Part shown: positions 51,788-63,400 of the stretch, piece after piece | Position numbering within the stretch: the stretch's first letter is position 1 | How the letters are laid out: every line of letters starts with the position of its first letter | DNA from: Cercis canadensis | Taxonomy: Eukaryota > Streptophyta > Magnoliopsida > Fabales > Fabaceae | Length of the DNA: 64,000 nt | Assembly (NCBI GenBank): GCA_003255065.1 | Contig: QAOA01006962.1 | Span: 317,069 to 381,068, forward strand | Direction: 5' to 3' | Position numbers and translations under genes: made by a program | Notes under the pieces: generated by a model | The model's input: the letters and a program-made list of their open reading frames with translations, nothing else | The model's database searches: none | What the model was told of the DNA's origin: nothing

Positions 51788-54481
51788 ATGATGGTTAGGT
51801 TCAGTTCACAAATTGTATTGTTTCTGCTATGGTTTCTTTGTGGAGCCAAGTTCGGCTTAAGCCTAAGTAGAAGCAATTCCAAGATTTGTTGCAACAGAAG
51901 AGATCGAGAGGTCCTCTTACAATTTAAAAAAGGTGTGGTAGATCCTTCAAGGCTGCTTTCCTCTTGGTCTAATGAAGAAGATTGCTGTAAATGGATTGGA
52001 GTTCAATGCCACAACATAACAGGGAGAGTCACAGAACTCAATCTCAATCGTTTCTTCATCAGCCAGGATTATTCAAAGCAATTGACAGGTGAAATCAACC
52101 TGTGTGTGCTTCAACTCGAATTTCTGAATTACTTGGACTTGAGTGATAATAACTTTACAGCTATTCATGATTCAGCAGATGAGAGGCTGAGATATCACAA
52201 TTTATCACAGCTTACCCCTCAACATCCGAATACAAATACCTCTTCCCAGCTCTTTTATCTTGATTTATCCAGTAACTATTTCCTTGAAATTGACAATGTT
52301 AGATGGCTTTCTCATATTCCTTCATTGAAATATCTCAACCTGAGTTCCATTGATCTCCATAGAGAAACTGATTGGCTTCACTCGATGACTACCATGCTTC
52401 CTTCACTTTTAGAGTTAAGATTGCGTGGATGTCAGCTTCATTCTGTAAGGCCATCTCTTACATATGTTAATTTCACTTCACTTACAGTGCTTGATCTTTC
52501 CTTCAATAATTTTCACTCTAAAGTACCTGAATTGGTGTTCAATATAAGTAATTGTCTTTCTTATCTTGACTTGAGTCGGAATTATTTTGATGGCATACTT
52601 GATACTCTCTCACATCTCCAAAACTTGAAATATTTGTTTTTGTTTGACAACAATCTGAATGGAACTATCCCTAAATGGTTAGCCCAAAACAAAAATCTCC
52701 AAGTACTTGATCTTTCGTACAACTCTCTCCACGGTTCCATTCCTCCAGTTTTGGGAAATTTATCATCCTTAACTTATCTGGATGTTAGCGACAACCACTT
52801 GAATGGTAATCTTCCAGAAAGTCTTCAAAAGCTCTCAAGCTTAGAGAGTTTAAAAATTGGAGGAAATTCCTTGGCAGGGGTACTCTCTGAATCAAATTTC
52901 ACCAACTTCACAAATTTAAAGGTGTTGGACTTGAGCTCATCGGCTTTCCTGTTTAATTTCAGTTCTGACTGGATTCCTCCTTTTCAACTTGAGGAAATAG
53001 TTCTGAGATCTTCTATTTTGGGTCCGATATTTCCTGCATGGTTATATACACAGAGATTTCTCTATACTCTAGATATTTCCAGCTCAGGAATTTCATTTGT
53101 TAATCATGACAAGTTCTGGAACTTTGTATCAAATATCACTCATCGTCTGGATATATCTAACAACTCATTCAGTGGGGACATATCAAATCTGGTGCTAAAC
53201 ACATGGTTGGTAGATCTAACATCAAATAAATTCACTGGTGGGTTACCACGTATAACACCAAATGTCAGGGGTTTCTTTGCACGGAACAACTCCTTCTCAG
53301 GACCCATTTCTCCTTTGTTATGCGGTACTGGGAATGCAGAGCAGAATCACCTATTCTTTCTGGCTTTGTCAGATAATCTTTTATCTGGACAACTTCCTGA
53401 TTGCTGGATGAATTGGAAATATCTAAAGAACATTAAATTGGGAAGTAATAATCTCACAGGTAGAATTCCTCAGTCAATGGGCTCATTATCTTCTCTTGAG
53501 GTATTGCTTTTGTATGACAATAACTTGTTCGGACATATACCTTTGTCATTACAACATTGCAATAAATTGGAAATCCTCGACCTAGGCGGAAATCAATTTT
53601 CAGGAAGTATACCAAGCTGGTTGACAGAGAGTATAATAGGTATCTTTTTGAGAGGCAATCAATTTACTGGAAGTATTCCACGACAGATATGTCAGCTTTC
53701 TTCTCTCATTTTATTAGATCTTGCTGATAATAGGCTATCAGGATCCATACCCCAATGCCTTTATAATTTGACTGCCATGAAAAATATAAGCACTCTCAGA
53801 TATTCTTACAATTTTCTTCCATACACCCCAAATGAGCTTCCGCTACCTTTTAGGTTTCATACGAAAGGCCTAGAATTAGAATCCAATCTCTCTGGGTTGT
53901 ATTCGTGGGTCCTTATTGACCTTTCGAAAAACAACCTAGTTGGATCAATTCCACCTGAATTATTTTATCTTGTTGGATTAAAATCTTTGAACTTGTCTCA
54001 AAATCATTTGACAGGAAAGATACCAGCAGAGATTGGTCAAATGAAAAATTTGGAATCCTTGGATTTCTCAATGAACAAACTTTTTGGTGAAATTCCTCAA
54101 GCCATCTCAAGTTTGTCTTTTCTCGGTTATTTGAACTTGTCGTTCAATAATTTAACTGGCAAAATCCCAATAGGGACCCAACTTCAAGGTTTTAATGCAA
54201 GTTGCTATATCGGAAATCTTGAACTCTGTGGAGCTCCCTTAAAGAACTGCACACAATGCAAAGAATCTGTTGACATAGTCATTGCAAAAGATGAAGATGA
54301 AGATGAATTTTTCTCATGGTTCTATCTTGGTATGGGAGTTGGATTTGCCACTAGCTTTTGGGGAGTTTGTGTTGCCCTTTTCTTCAATAGGGCATGGAGG
54401 CATGCTTATTTCAGGTTTTTGGCTGATATTAAAGACCGATTTTATCTCAAGGTGTTCCTAATAATGAACTCTATCCGTTGA
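51788..54481 (+). CDS. LRR receptor-like protein (EIX2-like), copy 1
   Basis: Intronless, 897 aa from ATG 51788 (an in-frame TTG at 51767 lies upstream but is not a normal start; ATG 51791 is an alternative). Order: signal peptide 1-27; LRRNT_2 cap, about 33-80, with the paired DCCKW...C motif at 65-74; more than twenty extracellular LRRs of the plant LxxLxLxxNxLxGxIP type with many N-x-S/T sites; C-terminal cap about 804-823 (ASCYIGNLELCGAPLKNC); acidic DEDEDEF; one membrane span 844-867 with GMGVG; a 30-residue tail with no kinase. This is the build of tomato EIX2-type receptors, which sit in the plasma membrane, sense microbial elicitors and signal through SOBIR1/BAK1-type kinases. The ligand is unknown. 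A tandem paralogue follows at 60446. GTAAGC just after the stop suggests a spliced 3' UTR. Confidence 0.92.
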   Translation: MMVRFSSQIVLFLLWFLCGAKFGLSLSRSNSKICCNRRDREVLLQFKKGVVDPSRLLSSWSNEEDCCKWIGVQCHNITGRVTELNLNRFFISQDYSKQLTGEINLCVLQLEFLNYLDLSDNNFTAIHDSADERLRYHNLSQLTPQHPNTNTSSQLFYLDLSSNYFLEIDNVRWLSHIPSLKYLNLSSIDLHRETDWLHSMTTMLPSLLELRLRGCQLHSVRPSLTYVNFTSLTVLDLSFNNFHSKVPELVFNISNCLSYLDLSRNYFDGILDTLSHLQNLKYLFLFDNNLNGTIPKWLAQNKNLQVLDLSYNSLHGSIPPVLGNLSSLTYLDVSDNHLNGNLPESLQKLSSLESLKIGGNSLAGVLSESNFTNFTNLKVLDLSSSAFLFNFSSDWIPPFQLEEIVLRSSILGPIFPAWLYTQRFLYTLDISSSGISFVNHDKFWNFVSNITHRLDISNNSFSGDISNLVLNTWLVDLTSNKFTGGLPRITPNVRGFFARNNSFSGPISPLLCGTGNAEQNHLFFLALSDNLLSGQLPDCWMNWKYLKNIKLGSNNLTGRIPQSMGSLSSLEVLLLYDNNLFGHIPLSLQHCNKLEILDLGGNQFSGSIPSWLTESIIGIFLRGNQFTGSIPRQICQLSSLILLDLADNRLSGSIPQCLYNLTAMKNISTLRYSYNFLPYTPNELPLPFRFHTKGLELESNLSGLYSWVLIDLSKNNLVGSIPPELFYLVGLKSLNLSQNHLTGKIPAEIGQMKNLESLDFSMNKLFGEIPQAISSLSFLGYLNLSFNNLTGKIPIGTQLQGFNASCYIGNLELCGAPLKNCTQCKESVDIVIAKDEDEDEFFSWFYLGMGVGFATSFWGVCVALFFNRAWRHAYFRFLADIKDRFYLKVFLIMNSIR

Positions 54482-55899
54482 AAGCCACATTACTCTACTG
54501 GTAAGCAATATGAAAACTCTTTTTTAAGCATATAATTTAACATTTTCTGTTACACTCCAATATTTTTGTTCCCTTTCAAATGACTGATATAAAGGATGAA
54601 AATGTAAAAGGTTTTTTTTTTTATTATTTTTTATTTTTTTTGCACCAATGGAGGCTATATAATAAGAGATAATATATCTCCTCTCAAAATTTCACCCCAC
54701 TTACTCCTAATGAAATTTAAACCCGGTACCTCTATAATAAAGTACTAAATTTTTGTGAAGAACCCAAGCTTTTTAAACGTTTTGTTAATTTGTATATTTT
54801 ANATATAAATAGTAAAATAAAACAGATATAATTCAGTAGTTTTATTTTGGACCAACTCATGAGAAGAATGAGTCCCAAAAATACTGATCAAAGAGGTATA
54901 AGAAGAAACAGAGGATGCACTTGGGATATCAAGCAAAAGTTGTTTCTCATGTAACAATTGCTGAACATGTATCAACTACGGAGGAAGCTTAGTAATGCAC
55001 TTGGGATACCTTAGTAATGCTGCTTGTTTAAACTTTAAATCTTTAGTTAACTAATATGCACTCTATACTTAATCAGGTCCTTGTGGAGCTGGAGCATTCT
55101 TCCAAAGGTGATTTTCGATCAGCATTGCAAGAGGCCACAAGTTGGTGTTATGAAAGATAGTGGAGTGAAGCTTGCTTTCTTTATCTTTTTCCCTTTCCAT
55201 GATATGTAGTGAAGATTGCTTTTAAGTCCAGCCTTTGGTTTGAATAAGTTACTTTTTTTTTTTTTTTTTAATGTGTGATTAAGTTACATATAAGCTAATA
55301 ATTATGATTTAGTGGTGAGGGATTTAGACAATTTATAAAACGTCTTATGTCCAAATAAATCTTAACCATATGCATTTTCATGTTTATGTTCTGTATATAA
55401 CTTGAAGGTGTAGGACATGTATTTGTTTGAGGAAGCTCTTGAGGGTAATGAGCTATGAACACCTGAGAAGGCAAGTGGCCACTTAAAAAAGGTGATGTCA
55501 TTCTCTATTGCCTGCCCATATAGAGGTCACCTTGATATATTCATGGCTCTGTTTGTTTTTACGAAAAATAAAAATTTAATAAAAACAATTCTCAAAGAAA
55601 ATATTTTCTAAAAAAAAAAAATTCTATTTCAAAATTTTATACAGTTTGTTTTGTCAAAAATATTTTCCATGAAAAATTTTCTTTTGTTTAGTCTACAAGA
55701 ATTTATTTTTTTGACATTTCCGATATTGGGCCTGCATTAATGAACTTTGGCCCAATAAAACTACTCCTCAACGTTTATGAAGACAAAAAAAAAAAAACAA
55801 TTCTCTCTGCATTTCATTAACAGTCCAACTAGCTCCATATGTCAAAGAATTTTTTGAGTTCTAAGATGCATGGACCTAAAAAGAATAAAATTGCGTTTA
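54482..55899 (+). other. 3' flank of receptor gene 1, probable spliced 3' UTR
   Basis: A donor CTG/GTAAGC about 20 nt after the stop and an acceptor-like AATCAG/GTCC near 55077 could define a 3' UTR intron. The same donor context follows receptor gene 2 (63612). Further right, 55540-55740 has hAT-MITE-like sequence (CTCTGTTTGTTTTTACG). N at 54802 is a single ambiguous base without flanking duplication. Confidence 0.35.
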
Positions 55900-56286
55900 T
55901 TAAGGTAAACAACACAAACATGTAAATAAATTTTCCAAAAAGTAAAAAAAAAAAAAAAAAAAAAAATAGAAGAAGCATAAAAAAAAATTCCAAATGATGC
56001 ACCTATTAGTCTTAATTGATTTAGTTTTTAAAATAATTGTTTCATTCCCAAAAGAGTATATGAAGAGTTTGTTTGGACATGTTATAAATAGAGATGAAAT
56101 TATTTGAATTGAAATAACGGATGATTTACAAATGATCAAATAATACATGTAAAATGATTTTATAAATAAATTAAATTCTTAAGTTAATATAATTCCAAGC
56201 AAGGTTAATGAAATAAGTTCATTCTTAAGTTTATTTGCAAATTAATTCTATTCTAAAACTCTTAGATTAATTGCAACAGGCTGAAG
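55900..56286 (+). repeat. Distal promoter block of receptor gene 2, copy of 51218-51593
   Basis: Closely parallels the upstream region of receptor gene 1, then breaks at about 56287 (GGCTGAAGA). The proximal continuation is found only at about 60255, implying a ~4-kb insertion in this promoter. Confidence 0.85.
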
Positions 56287-56836
56287 ATATTTTAAGTAGT
56301 AGGATGCATTGGGTTGGTGGAAACCAATTGGAACAAGGATTATATCATTAACCCAAATCAGCTGCTATATGCACAGCTGGTCACCTCATCTGGACCACAA
56401 AGGATTTTCCTTGGAGATGTTTAATATGCATAAACTTCTTTTCTTTTTTTCTCTTTTTTAATTCAAATTTCTCATAATATTCAATACCAAATTAATGCAG
56501 TGAACTTTGAATGAAAAAAATTAATATTTCCATAATTTGACTACTAGCATGATCTATATATTAACATCTTTTAAATAATGGTTAAAAACAGTGAATTTAT
56601 CATAATTCACACTGAATGCACTAAGAGTGGATTCGATCAGATGAAGTATTTGACAAATTCAAGGGATTTTGAAATATATGACATTAAAATGCAGCAATTT
56701 AAATTCCTGAATTTATGAAATGTTGTGTTTGTGTATATATTTTATAAAATCATATATTTTTAAGTGTATGCATTGCTATGTCTTTTTTTCCATGCTGCCC
56801 CAATCTCTATTCTTGAACGTTCACCAAACGAGCCGT
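56287..56836. other. Start of the ~4-kb insert, nothing recognised
   Basis: AT-rich sequence without genes before the tandem array. No terminal repeat marking the insert edge was found. Confidence 0.4.
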
Positions 56837-57942
56837 TTCCAGTCGGTTGACTGGTTTAGAATAGGATATCGAGAATTGAACCCCATCTTCTTGAAACCAC
56901 ACTGAAGCTGTATCGTTAATGGCAGCTCTTAGTCTTTGATTTCCCACACTTTTCCAGTCAACGGTCAACCCTTTTCTCCACCGAGTTTCCAGTCCGTTGA
57001 CTGGTTTAGAATAGGACATCTAGAATTGAACCCCATCTTCTTGAAACCACATTGAAGCCGTATCGTTAATGGAAGCTCTTAGTCTTTGATTTCCCACACT
57101 TTTCCAGTAAATGGTCAACCCTTTTCTCCACCGTAAATGGCGGCCCTCACACCTTCATTTCCCACACTCTTCCAATCAACGGTAAACCCCTCTCTCTGCC
57201 TCTCTTCCCTCCTTCTTCAAGATTCAGCATTCAACAAATGCACCTATCCCTGATTAATGGTAAATTTCTTCCATCATTTCACTTTCTCTCTCTAGAGTTG
57301 AACCCCACCATTAATGGCGGCTCTCACTCTTTGATTTCCTACCCTCCCAGTCAACGGTAACCCCTCTCTCTTCCCCTCTTCCCGCCTCCATCTTTGATTT
57401 CCCACACTTTTCCAGTAAATGGTCAACCCTTTTCTCCACCGTAAATGGCAGCCCTCACACCTTCATTTCCCACACTCTTCCAGTCAACGGTAAACCCCTC
57501 TCTCTGCCTCTCTTCCCTCCTTCTTCAAGATTCAGCATTCAACAAATGCACCTATCCCTGATTAATGGTAAATTTCTTCCATCATTTCACTTTCTCTCTC
57601 TAGAGTTGAACCCCACCGTTAATGGCGGCTCTCACTCTTTGATTTCCTACTCTCCCAGTCAACGGTAACCCCTCTCTCTTCCCCTCTTCCCTCCTCCTTC
57701 AAGATTCAACATTCAATAAATGCAGCTATCCCTGGTTAATGGTTAATTTCTTCCATCATTTCACTTTCTCTCTCTAGAGTTGAACCCCACCTTCCTTGAA
57801 ACCACACTGAAGCTCCACCATTAATGGCGGCTCTCACTCTTTGATTTCCCACTCTCCCAGTCAACGGTCAACCCCTCTCTCTCCCCCTCATCCCTCCTCC
57901 TTCAAGATTCAGCATTCAACAAATGCAGCTATCCCTGGTTAA
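56837..57942 (+). repeat. Tandem array, ~308-bp higher-order period
   Basis: TTTGATTTCCCACACTTTTC starts units at 57085 and 57393 (308 bp apart), with partial related units before and after. Shorter sub-repeats recur throughout: CCAGTCAACGGT, AATGGCGGCTCTCAC, GAACCCCACC. It is rich in CT and GC compared with its surroundings. No frame of note. Confidence 0.8.
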
Positions 57943-58080
57943 TGCTTATATGTAGGCATGGAAAAATAACTTCTTTCAACAAAAGTGAAGCTACAAAAGC
58001 TTCGTTGAGCTTCTCCAAAAACTCCAATCTTAACTTAATAAATTACTTTTAAAAGTTTAAAGAATATCATCCAAACAAAA
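57943..58080 (+). repeat. Mosaic copy of sequence from 45.8 and 47.0 kb
   Basis: GCTTATATGTAGGCATGGAA matches about 45775-45794. It is followed directly by AATAACTTCTTTCAACAAAA and onward, matching about 46961-47080. The two source pieces lie about 1.2 kb apart at their original place, so this is a rearranged copy with a deletion. Confidence 0.65.
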
Positions 58081-58465
58081 AAAAAAAAAATACTTTTTGG
58101 AAGACTCACCACAAGTCAATGTATACACAGTTTTTTGCCATTTTTTTCTTTTTCCTTTTCCTTTCTTAAAATCGTAAGATGTATGCCAAATTGCTAATTA
58201 TGTAAAATTGATGTATATCAATTTTCTCTATCTAATATATACTAGGAAACAAAAGAGTCCTACAAATGAAAATTCTTATGTACTCTCCAAGTATGTATTT
58301 TAGAGAGACACAAAAACTGAACCCAAGTGTTTATAGGTGTCTCATACGCTTTATCATTTATCATTTTATTGTAAACCCAAAATTGCAATCAGGTTTTTTT
58401 TTTTTTTTTTTCGTTTAAAGGAAATTCATTAAACTCAAAGATGGCCAAGTACATATGCAGTCAAA

Positions 58466-59447
58466 GAGTCATTCTTCTCAATATTGTACATTTGCATCTT
58501 ATTTACACATCTACGACACTTTTAAAAAAATTTCCTTCACTACGACAGTTTTTTTTTTTTACTTTTCATGTTAAGTGTCGAATTATGAGATGTATTGGGG
58601 TGACGAATTTTCACTGGATCATATGTGGAGTGTCGCATGTTGGGGTTTTTTTTTTCCTTCATGGCTTCAAAGTGTCGAATTTTGCTTCTTTGGGTGTCGA
58701 ATTTTTACCTTCATCTCCTTTTAAGTGCCGCATTTTGGCCCTTTTTTTGTTTTTTTCATGCTTCAAAGTGTCAAATTTTGGAGTTCTTTTGAGTGCCGAA
58801 TTTTTAACTCCACCATCTCTGCTAAAATCTGATTTTCGTAGAACCAAGCCACTCAAAATTCATGCAAAGCCTGCCATTGAAGTTTGACCGTGGGCCATCT
58901 ATACTTGCAGTCAAATGGAGTTCAATTTGTAGAACGAAGCCACTAAAAATTCATGCAAAGCTGCCATTTTGAAGTTTGACCATGGGCCATCTATACTTGA
59001 AGCCAAATGGAGTTCACGTGGACTCCCCCAATGCCACACCCTTCATACTTTTTTTTTTTTTTTTAAAAAAAAAGGGCCAAAATGCGCACTCTAAAGATGG
59101 TGGAGTTCAAAATTCGACACTCAAAAGAACTCCAAAATTCGACACTTTGAAGGATTAAAAAAAAAAAAAGGCCAAATTACGGCACTTAAAAGGAGATGAA
59201 GGTGAAAATTCGACACCCAAAGAAGCAAAATTCGACACTTTGAAGCCATGAAGGAAAAAAAAAAAACCCCCAAAATGCGACACTCCACAGATGCTCTAGT
59301 GAAAATTCGTCACCCCAATACATCCCATAATTCGACACTTAACATGAAAAGTAAAAAAAAAAAAATGCTGTAATAAAGGAATTTTTTTCAAAAGTGCCGT
59401 AGATGTGTAAATAAGATAAAAATGTACAATATTGAAAAGAATGACTC
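58466..59447. repeat. Large foldback (inverted repeat), arms ~357 bp
   Basis: The left arm 58466-58823 pairs with the right arm 59092-59447: GAGTCATTCTTCTCAATATT near the left edge against ATATTGAAAAGAATGACTC at the right. The spacer 58824-59091 holds a 91-bp direct repeat (units from 58839 and 58930, starting TAGAACSAAGCC). Within each arm a short motif like GTGTCGAATTTT recurs about seven times. A 148-codon frame in the left arm is an artefact of this repeat. No target duplication was found. Transcription would give a long hairpin RNA, but transcription is not shown. Confidence 0.85.
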
Positions 59448-59561
59448 ATCAGTGTATAGCTCACTAATAAAATAAAGCATAAAACAGAAGCATAATTAAT
59501 GTACGCTCAACCATCATAAGGGACCCAAACTCCACTAACAAGGCATCATTGATTAAGATTA

Positions 59562-60038
59562 GGCTTAATTACAATTTTGGTCTTTCTATTTTAATCACTT
59601 GAACTTTTTGGTCCTCCTTCTTTAAAAATGAACAATTTAGTTTCTTTATATTTATAAAATCTGCAATTTTGGTCTTGCCAAGCTACGTCTTGTGAACATT
59701 TTTACCAAATTTCACCTTGATCTAATGGTGAATGTGTCTAGATCTTCGATAAGATGAAAACTTATAGTTTTAGTATTTTGGGCTGAGTTCTACTGTTAGA
59801 TCGAACTGAAATTTTGTGGGGAGATTCATAAGACATATAGCTCTTCAATCTAAACAGCGAGATTATGAATTAGAGAATTTTACACTTTAAAATAAACCTA
59901 AGAAATTTTGGCTTAAAGATAAAATGTCTAAAATTGCACATTTTATTAATATAGAGTGATTAAATTGTTCATTTTTAAAGAAAAGAAACCAAAAAGTTCA
60001 AGTGATTAAAATAAGATGACCAAAATTGTAATTAAGCC
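59562..60038. mobile_element. MULE-type MITE, family B copy 2
   Basis: 477 bp. The left GGCTTAATTACAATTTTGGTC pairs with the reverse strand of the right end, GGCTTAATTACAATTTTGGTC. The flanks TTAAGATTA and TTAAAATTA are 9-mers with one mismatch. Same family as 33301-33838. Confidence 0.78.
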
Positions 60039-60325
60039 TTAAAATTATTAAAGAACCACAACATAATGTTTGTTCACTTTTGTACACTTTCACCAGCAAA
60101 GCCCATGTTTCGTTATCTTTGAGTTTGCCTTTTCCATTGACCAGCTATGGCAATTATACTCTTTCTTTTTGAAGTATCAAAAATTTAGAAGTTAAATATG
60201 TTGTTCCAGTTCAAAAGGGCATTGAAATTAGTGGATGCAATTTCTTGGAAGAATTGAAGAAAGAGACAAAGTCTCTATCGGTGAAGTTTCTTGGACATCA
60301 TGCAGAATTTCTGAGTAGCATATGG

Positions 60326-60367
60326 TTGACTTAGTAGTATACATTGACTGAGCTAAGCATATAAACT
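60326..60367 (+). promoter_or_regulatory. Paired W-boxes and TATA box of receptor gene 2
   Basis: TTGACT at 60326-60331 and 60344-60349, then TATAAACT from 60360. Spacing is identical to receptor gene 1, with the ATG about 80 bp downstream. Confidence 0.5.
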
Positions 60368-60445
60368 TTGATAATGCACCAACGGTGAGATTATAGTACT
60401 TTGTAACTTGTCTCATTAAGCCCATTCGAGTCCTATTACGCTCTA

Positions 60446-63400
60446 ATGATGGTTAGGTTCAGTTCACAAATTGTATTGTTTCTGCTATGGTTTCTTTGCG
60501 GAGCCAAGTTCGGCTTAAGCCTAAGTAGAATCAATTCCAAAATTCGTTGCAACGGAAGAGATCGAGAGGTCTTCTTACAATTTAAAAAAGGTGTGGTAGA
60601 TCCTTCAAGGCTGCTTTCCTCTTGGTCTAACGAAGAAGATTGCTGTAAATGGCGTGGAGTTCAATGCCACAACATAACAGGGAGAGTCACAGAGCTCAAT
60701 CTCAATTTTAACTTCATCAGCCAGAATTATGTTGTAGAGCCATTGACAGGTGAAATCAACCTGTGTGTGCTTCAACTCGAATTTTTGAATTACTTGGACT
60801 TGGGTGATAATAACTTTATAGCTATTCATGATTCAGCAGATGAGAGGCTAAGATATCACAATTTATCACAGCTTACCCCTGAACATCCGAATACAAATAC
60901 TTCTACCCAGCTCTTTTATCTTGATTTATCCTATAATAACCTTGAAATTGACAATGTTAGATGGCTTTCTCATATTCCTTCATTGAAATATCTCAAACTG
61001 AGTGGCATTGATCTCCATAGAGAAACTGATTGGCTTCACTCAATGACTACCATGCTTCCTTCACTTTTAGAGTTAAGATTGAGAGCATGCCATCTTGATT
61101 CTGTAAGTCCATCTCTTGCATATGTCAATTTCACTTCACTTACAGTGCTTGATCTTTCCTCTNGCCACAACATAACAGGGAGAGTCACATGCAGAGCTCA
61201 ATCTCAATTTTAACTTCATCAGCCAGAATTATGTTGTAGAGCCATTGACAGGTGAAATCAACCTGTGTGTGCTTCAACTCGAATTGAATTACTTGGACTT
61301 GGGTGATAATAACTTTATAGCTATTCATAATCCAGCAGATGAGAGGCTAAGATATCACAATTTATCACAGCTTACCCGTGAACATCCGAATACAAATACT
61401 TCTACCCAGCTCTTTTATCTTGATTTATCCTATAATAACCTTGAAATTGACAATGTTAGATGGCTTTCTCATATTCCTTCATTGAAATATCTCAAACTGA
61501 GTGGCATTGATCTCCATAGAGAAACTGATTGGCTTCACTCAATGACTACCATGCTTCCTTCACTTTTAGAGTTAAGATTGAGAGCATGCCATCTTGATTC
61601 TGTAAGTCCATCTCTTGCATATGTCAATTTCACTTCACTTACAGTGCTTGATCTTTCCTCTAATAATTTTCACTCCAAAGTACTTGAATGGGTGTTCAAT
61701 ATAAGTAATTTCCTTTCTTATCTTGACTTGAGTTGGAATTATTTTGATGGCATACCAGATACCCTCTCACATCTCCAAAACTTGAAATATTTGCTTTTGT
61801 CTAATAACAATCTGAATGGAACTATTCCTATATGGTTAGCCCAATACAAAAATCTTCAAGTACTTGATCTCTCGTACAACTCTCTCCACGGTTCAATTCC
61901 TCCAATTTTGGGAAATTTATCATCCTTAACTCATCTGGATGTTACGAACAACTACTTGAATGGCAGTCTTTCAGAAAGTCTTCAGAAGCTCTCAAGCTTA
62001 GAGAGTTTAAAAGTTGGAGGAAATTCCTTGGCAGGGGTATTCTCTGAATCAAATTTCGCCAACCTCACAAATTTAAAGGTGTTGGACTTGAGCTCATCGG
62101 CTTTCCTGTTTAATTGTAGTTCTAACTGGATTCCTCCTTTTCAACTTGAGGAAATAGTTCTGAGATCTTCTATTTTGGGTCCGATATTTCCTACATGGTT
62201 ATATACACAGAGATTTCTCAATACTCTAGATATTTCCAGCTCAGGAATTTCATTTGTTAATCATGACAAGTTTTGGAACTTTGTATCAAATATCACTGGG
62301 GACATATCAAATCTGGTGCTAAACACATGGTCGGTAGATCTAACATCAAATAAATTCACTGGTGGGTTACCACGTATAACACCAAATGTCAGTGAATTCT
62401 TTGCATGGAACAACTCCTTCTCAGGACCCATTTCTCCTTTGTTATGTGGTACTGGGAATGCAGAGCAGAGTTATCTATCCTTTTTGGATTTGTCAGATAA
62501 TCTTTTATCTGGAGAACTTCCTGATTGCTGGATGAATAGGAAATATCTACATACTGTTAACTTGGGAAGTAATAATCTCACAGGTAGAATTCCTCAGTCA
62601 ATGGGCTCATTATCTTTGCTTAAGGCATTGTATTTGTATGACAATAACTTGTTCGGAGATATACCTTTGTCATTGCAACATTGCAATGAATTGCAATTCC
62701 TCAATCTAGGAGGAAATCAATTTTCAGGAAGTATACCAAGCTGGTTGACACAGAGTATAATAGCTATCTTTTTGAGAGGCAATCAATTTACTGGAAGTAT
62801 TCCACCACAGATATGTCAGCTTTCTTCTATTATTATATTAGATCTTGCTGATAATAGGCTATCAGGATCCATACCTGAATGCCTTTATGATTTGACTGCC
62901 ATGAAAAATGTAAGCACTCTCCAAACTTCCATTGCAATTCCAAACACCCCACATGATTTTCCATATCGTTTTAAGTTTCATACGAAAGGCCTAGAATTAG
63001 AATCCCAGTTCAGCTTGTTGAATTGGTGGACACTTATTGACCTTTCCAAAAATAACCTAGTTGGATCAATTCCACTTGAATTATTTCATCTTGTTGGATT
63101 AAAATCCTTGAATTTGTCTCAAAATCATTTGACAGGAAAGATACCACTAGAGATTGGTCAAATGAAAAATTTAGAATCCTTGGATGTCTCAATGAACCAA
63201 CTTTTGGGCGAACTTCCTCAAGCCATCTCAGGTTTGTCTTTTCTCGAATATTTGAACTTGTCATTCAACCATTTCACAGGAAAAATTCCAATAGGGATCC
63301 AACTTCAAAGTTTTGACGCAAGTTGCTATATCGGAAACCTTGAACTTTGTGGAGCTCCCTTAAAGAACTGCACACAAGGGAAACATTCCGTTGAAATAGT

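Noticed and set aside
52000-54400. Receptor kinase interpretation of the LRR genes
   Set aside because: The tail after the membrane span is only about 30 residues and the next sequence is a stop codon; no kinase domain exists in any frame downstream.
58441-58887. 148-codon open frame
   Set aside because: It lies in one arm of the foldback. Its Phe-rich product comes from poly-T and the repeated GTGTCGAATTTT motif, and the other arm does not preserve it.
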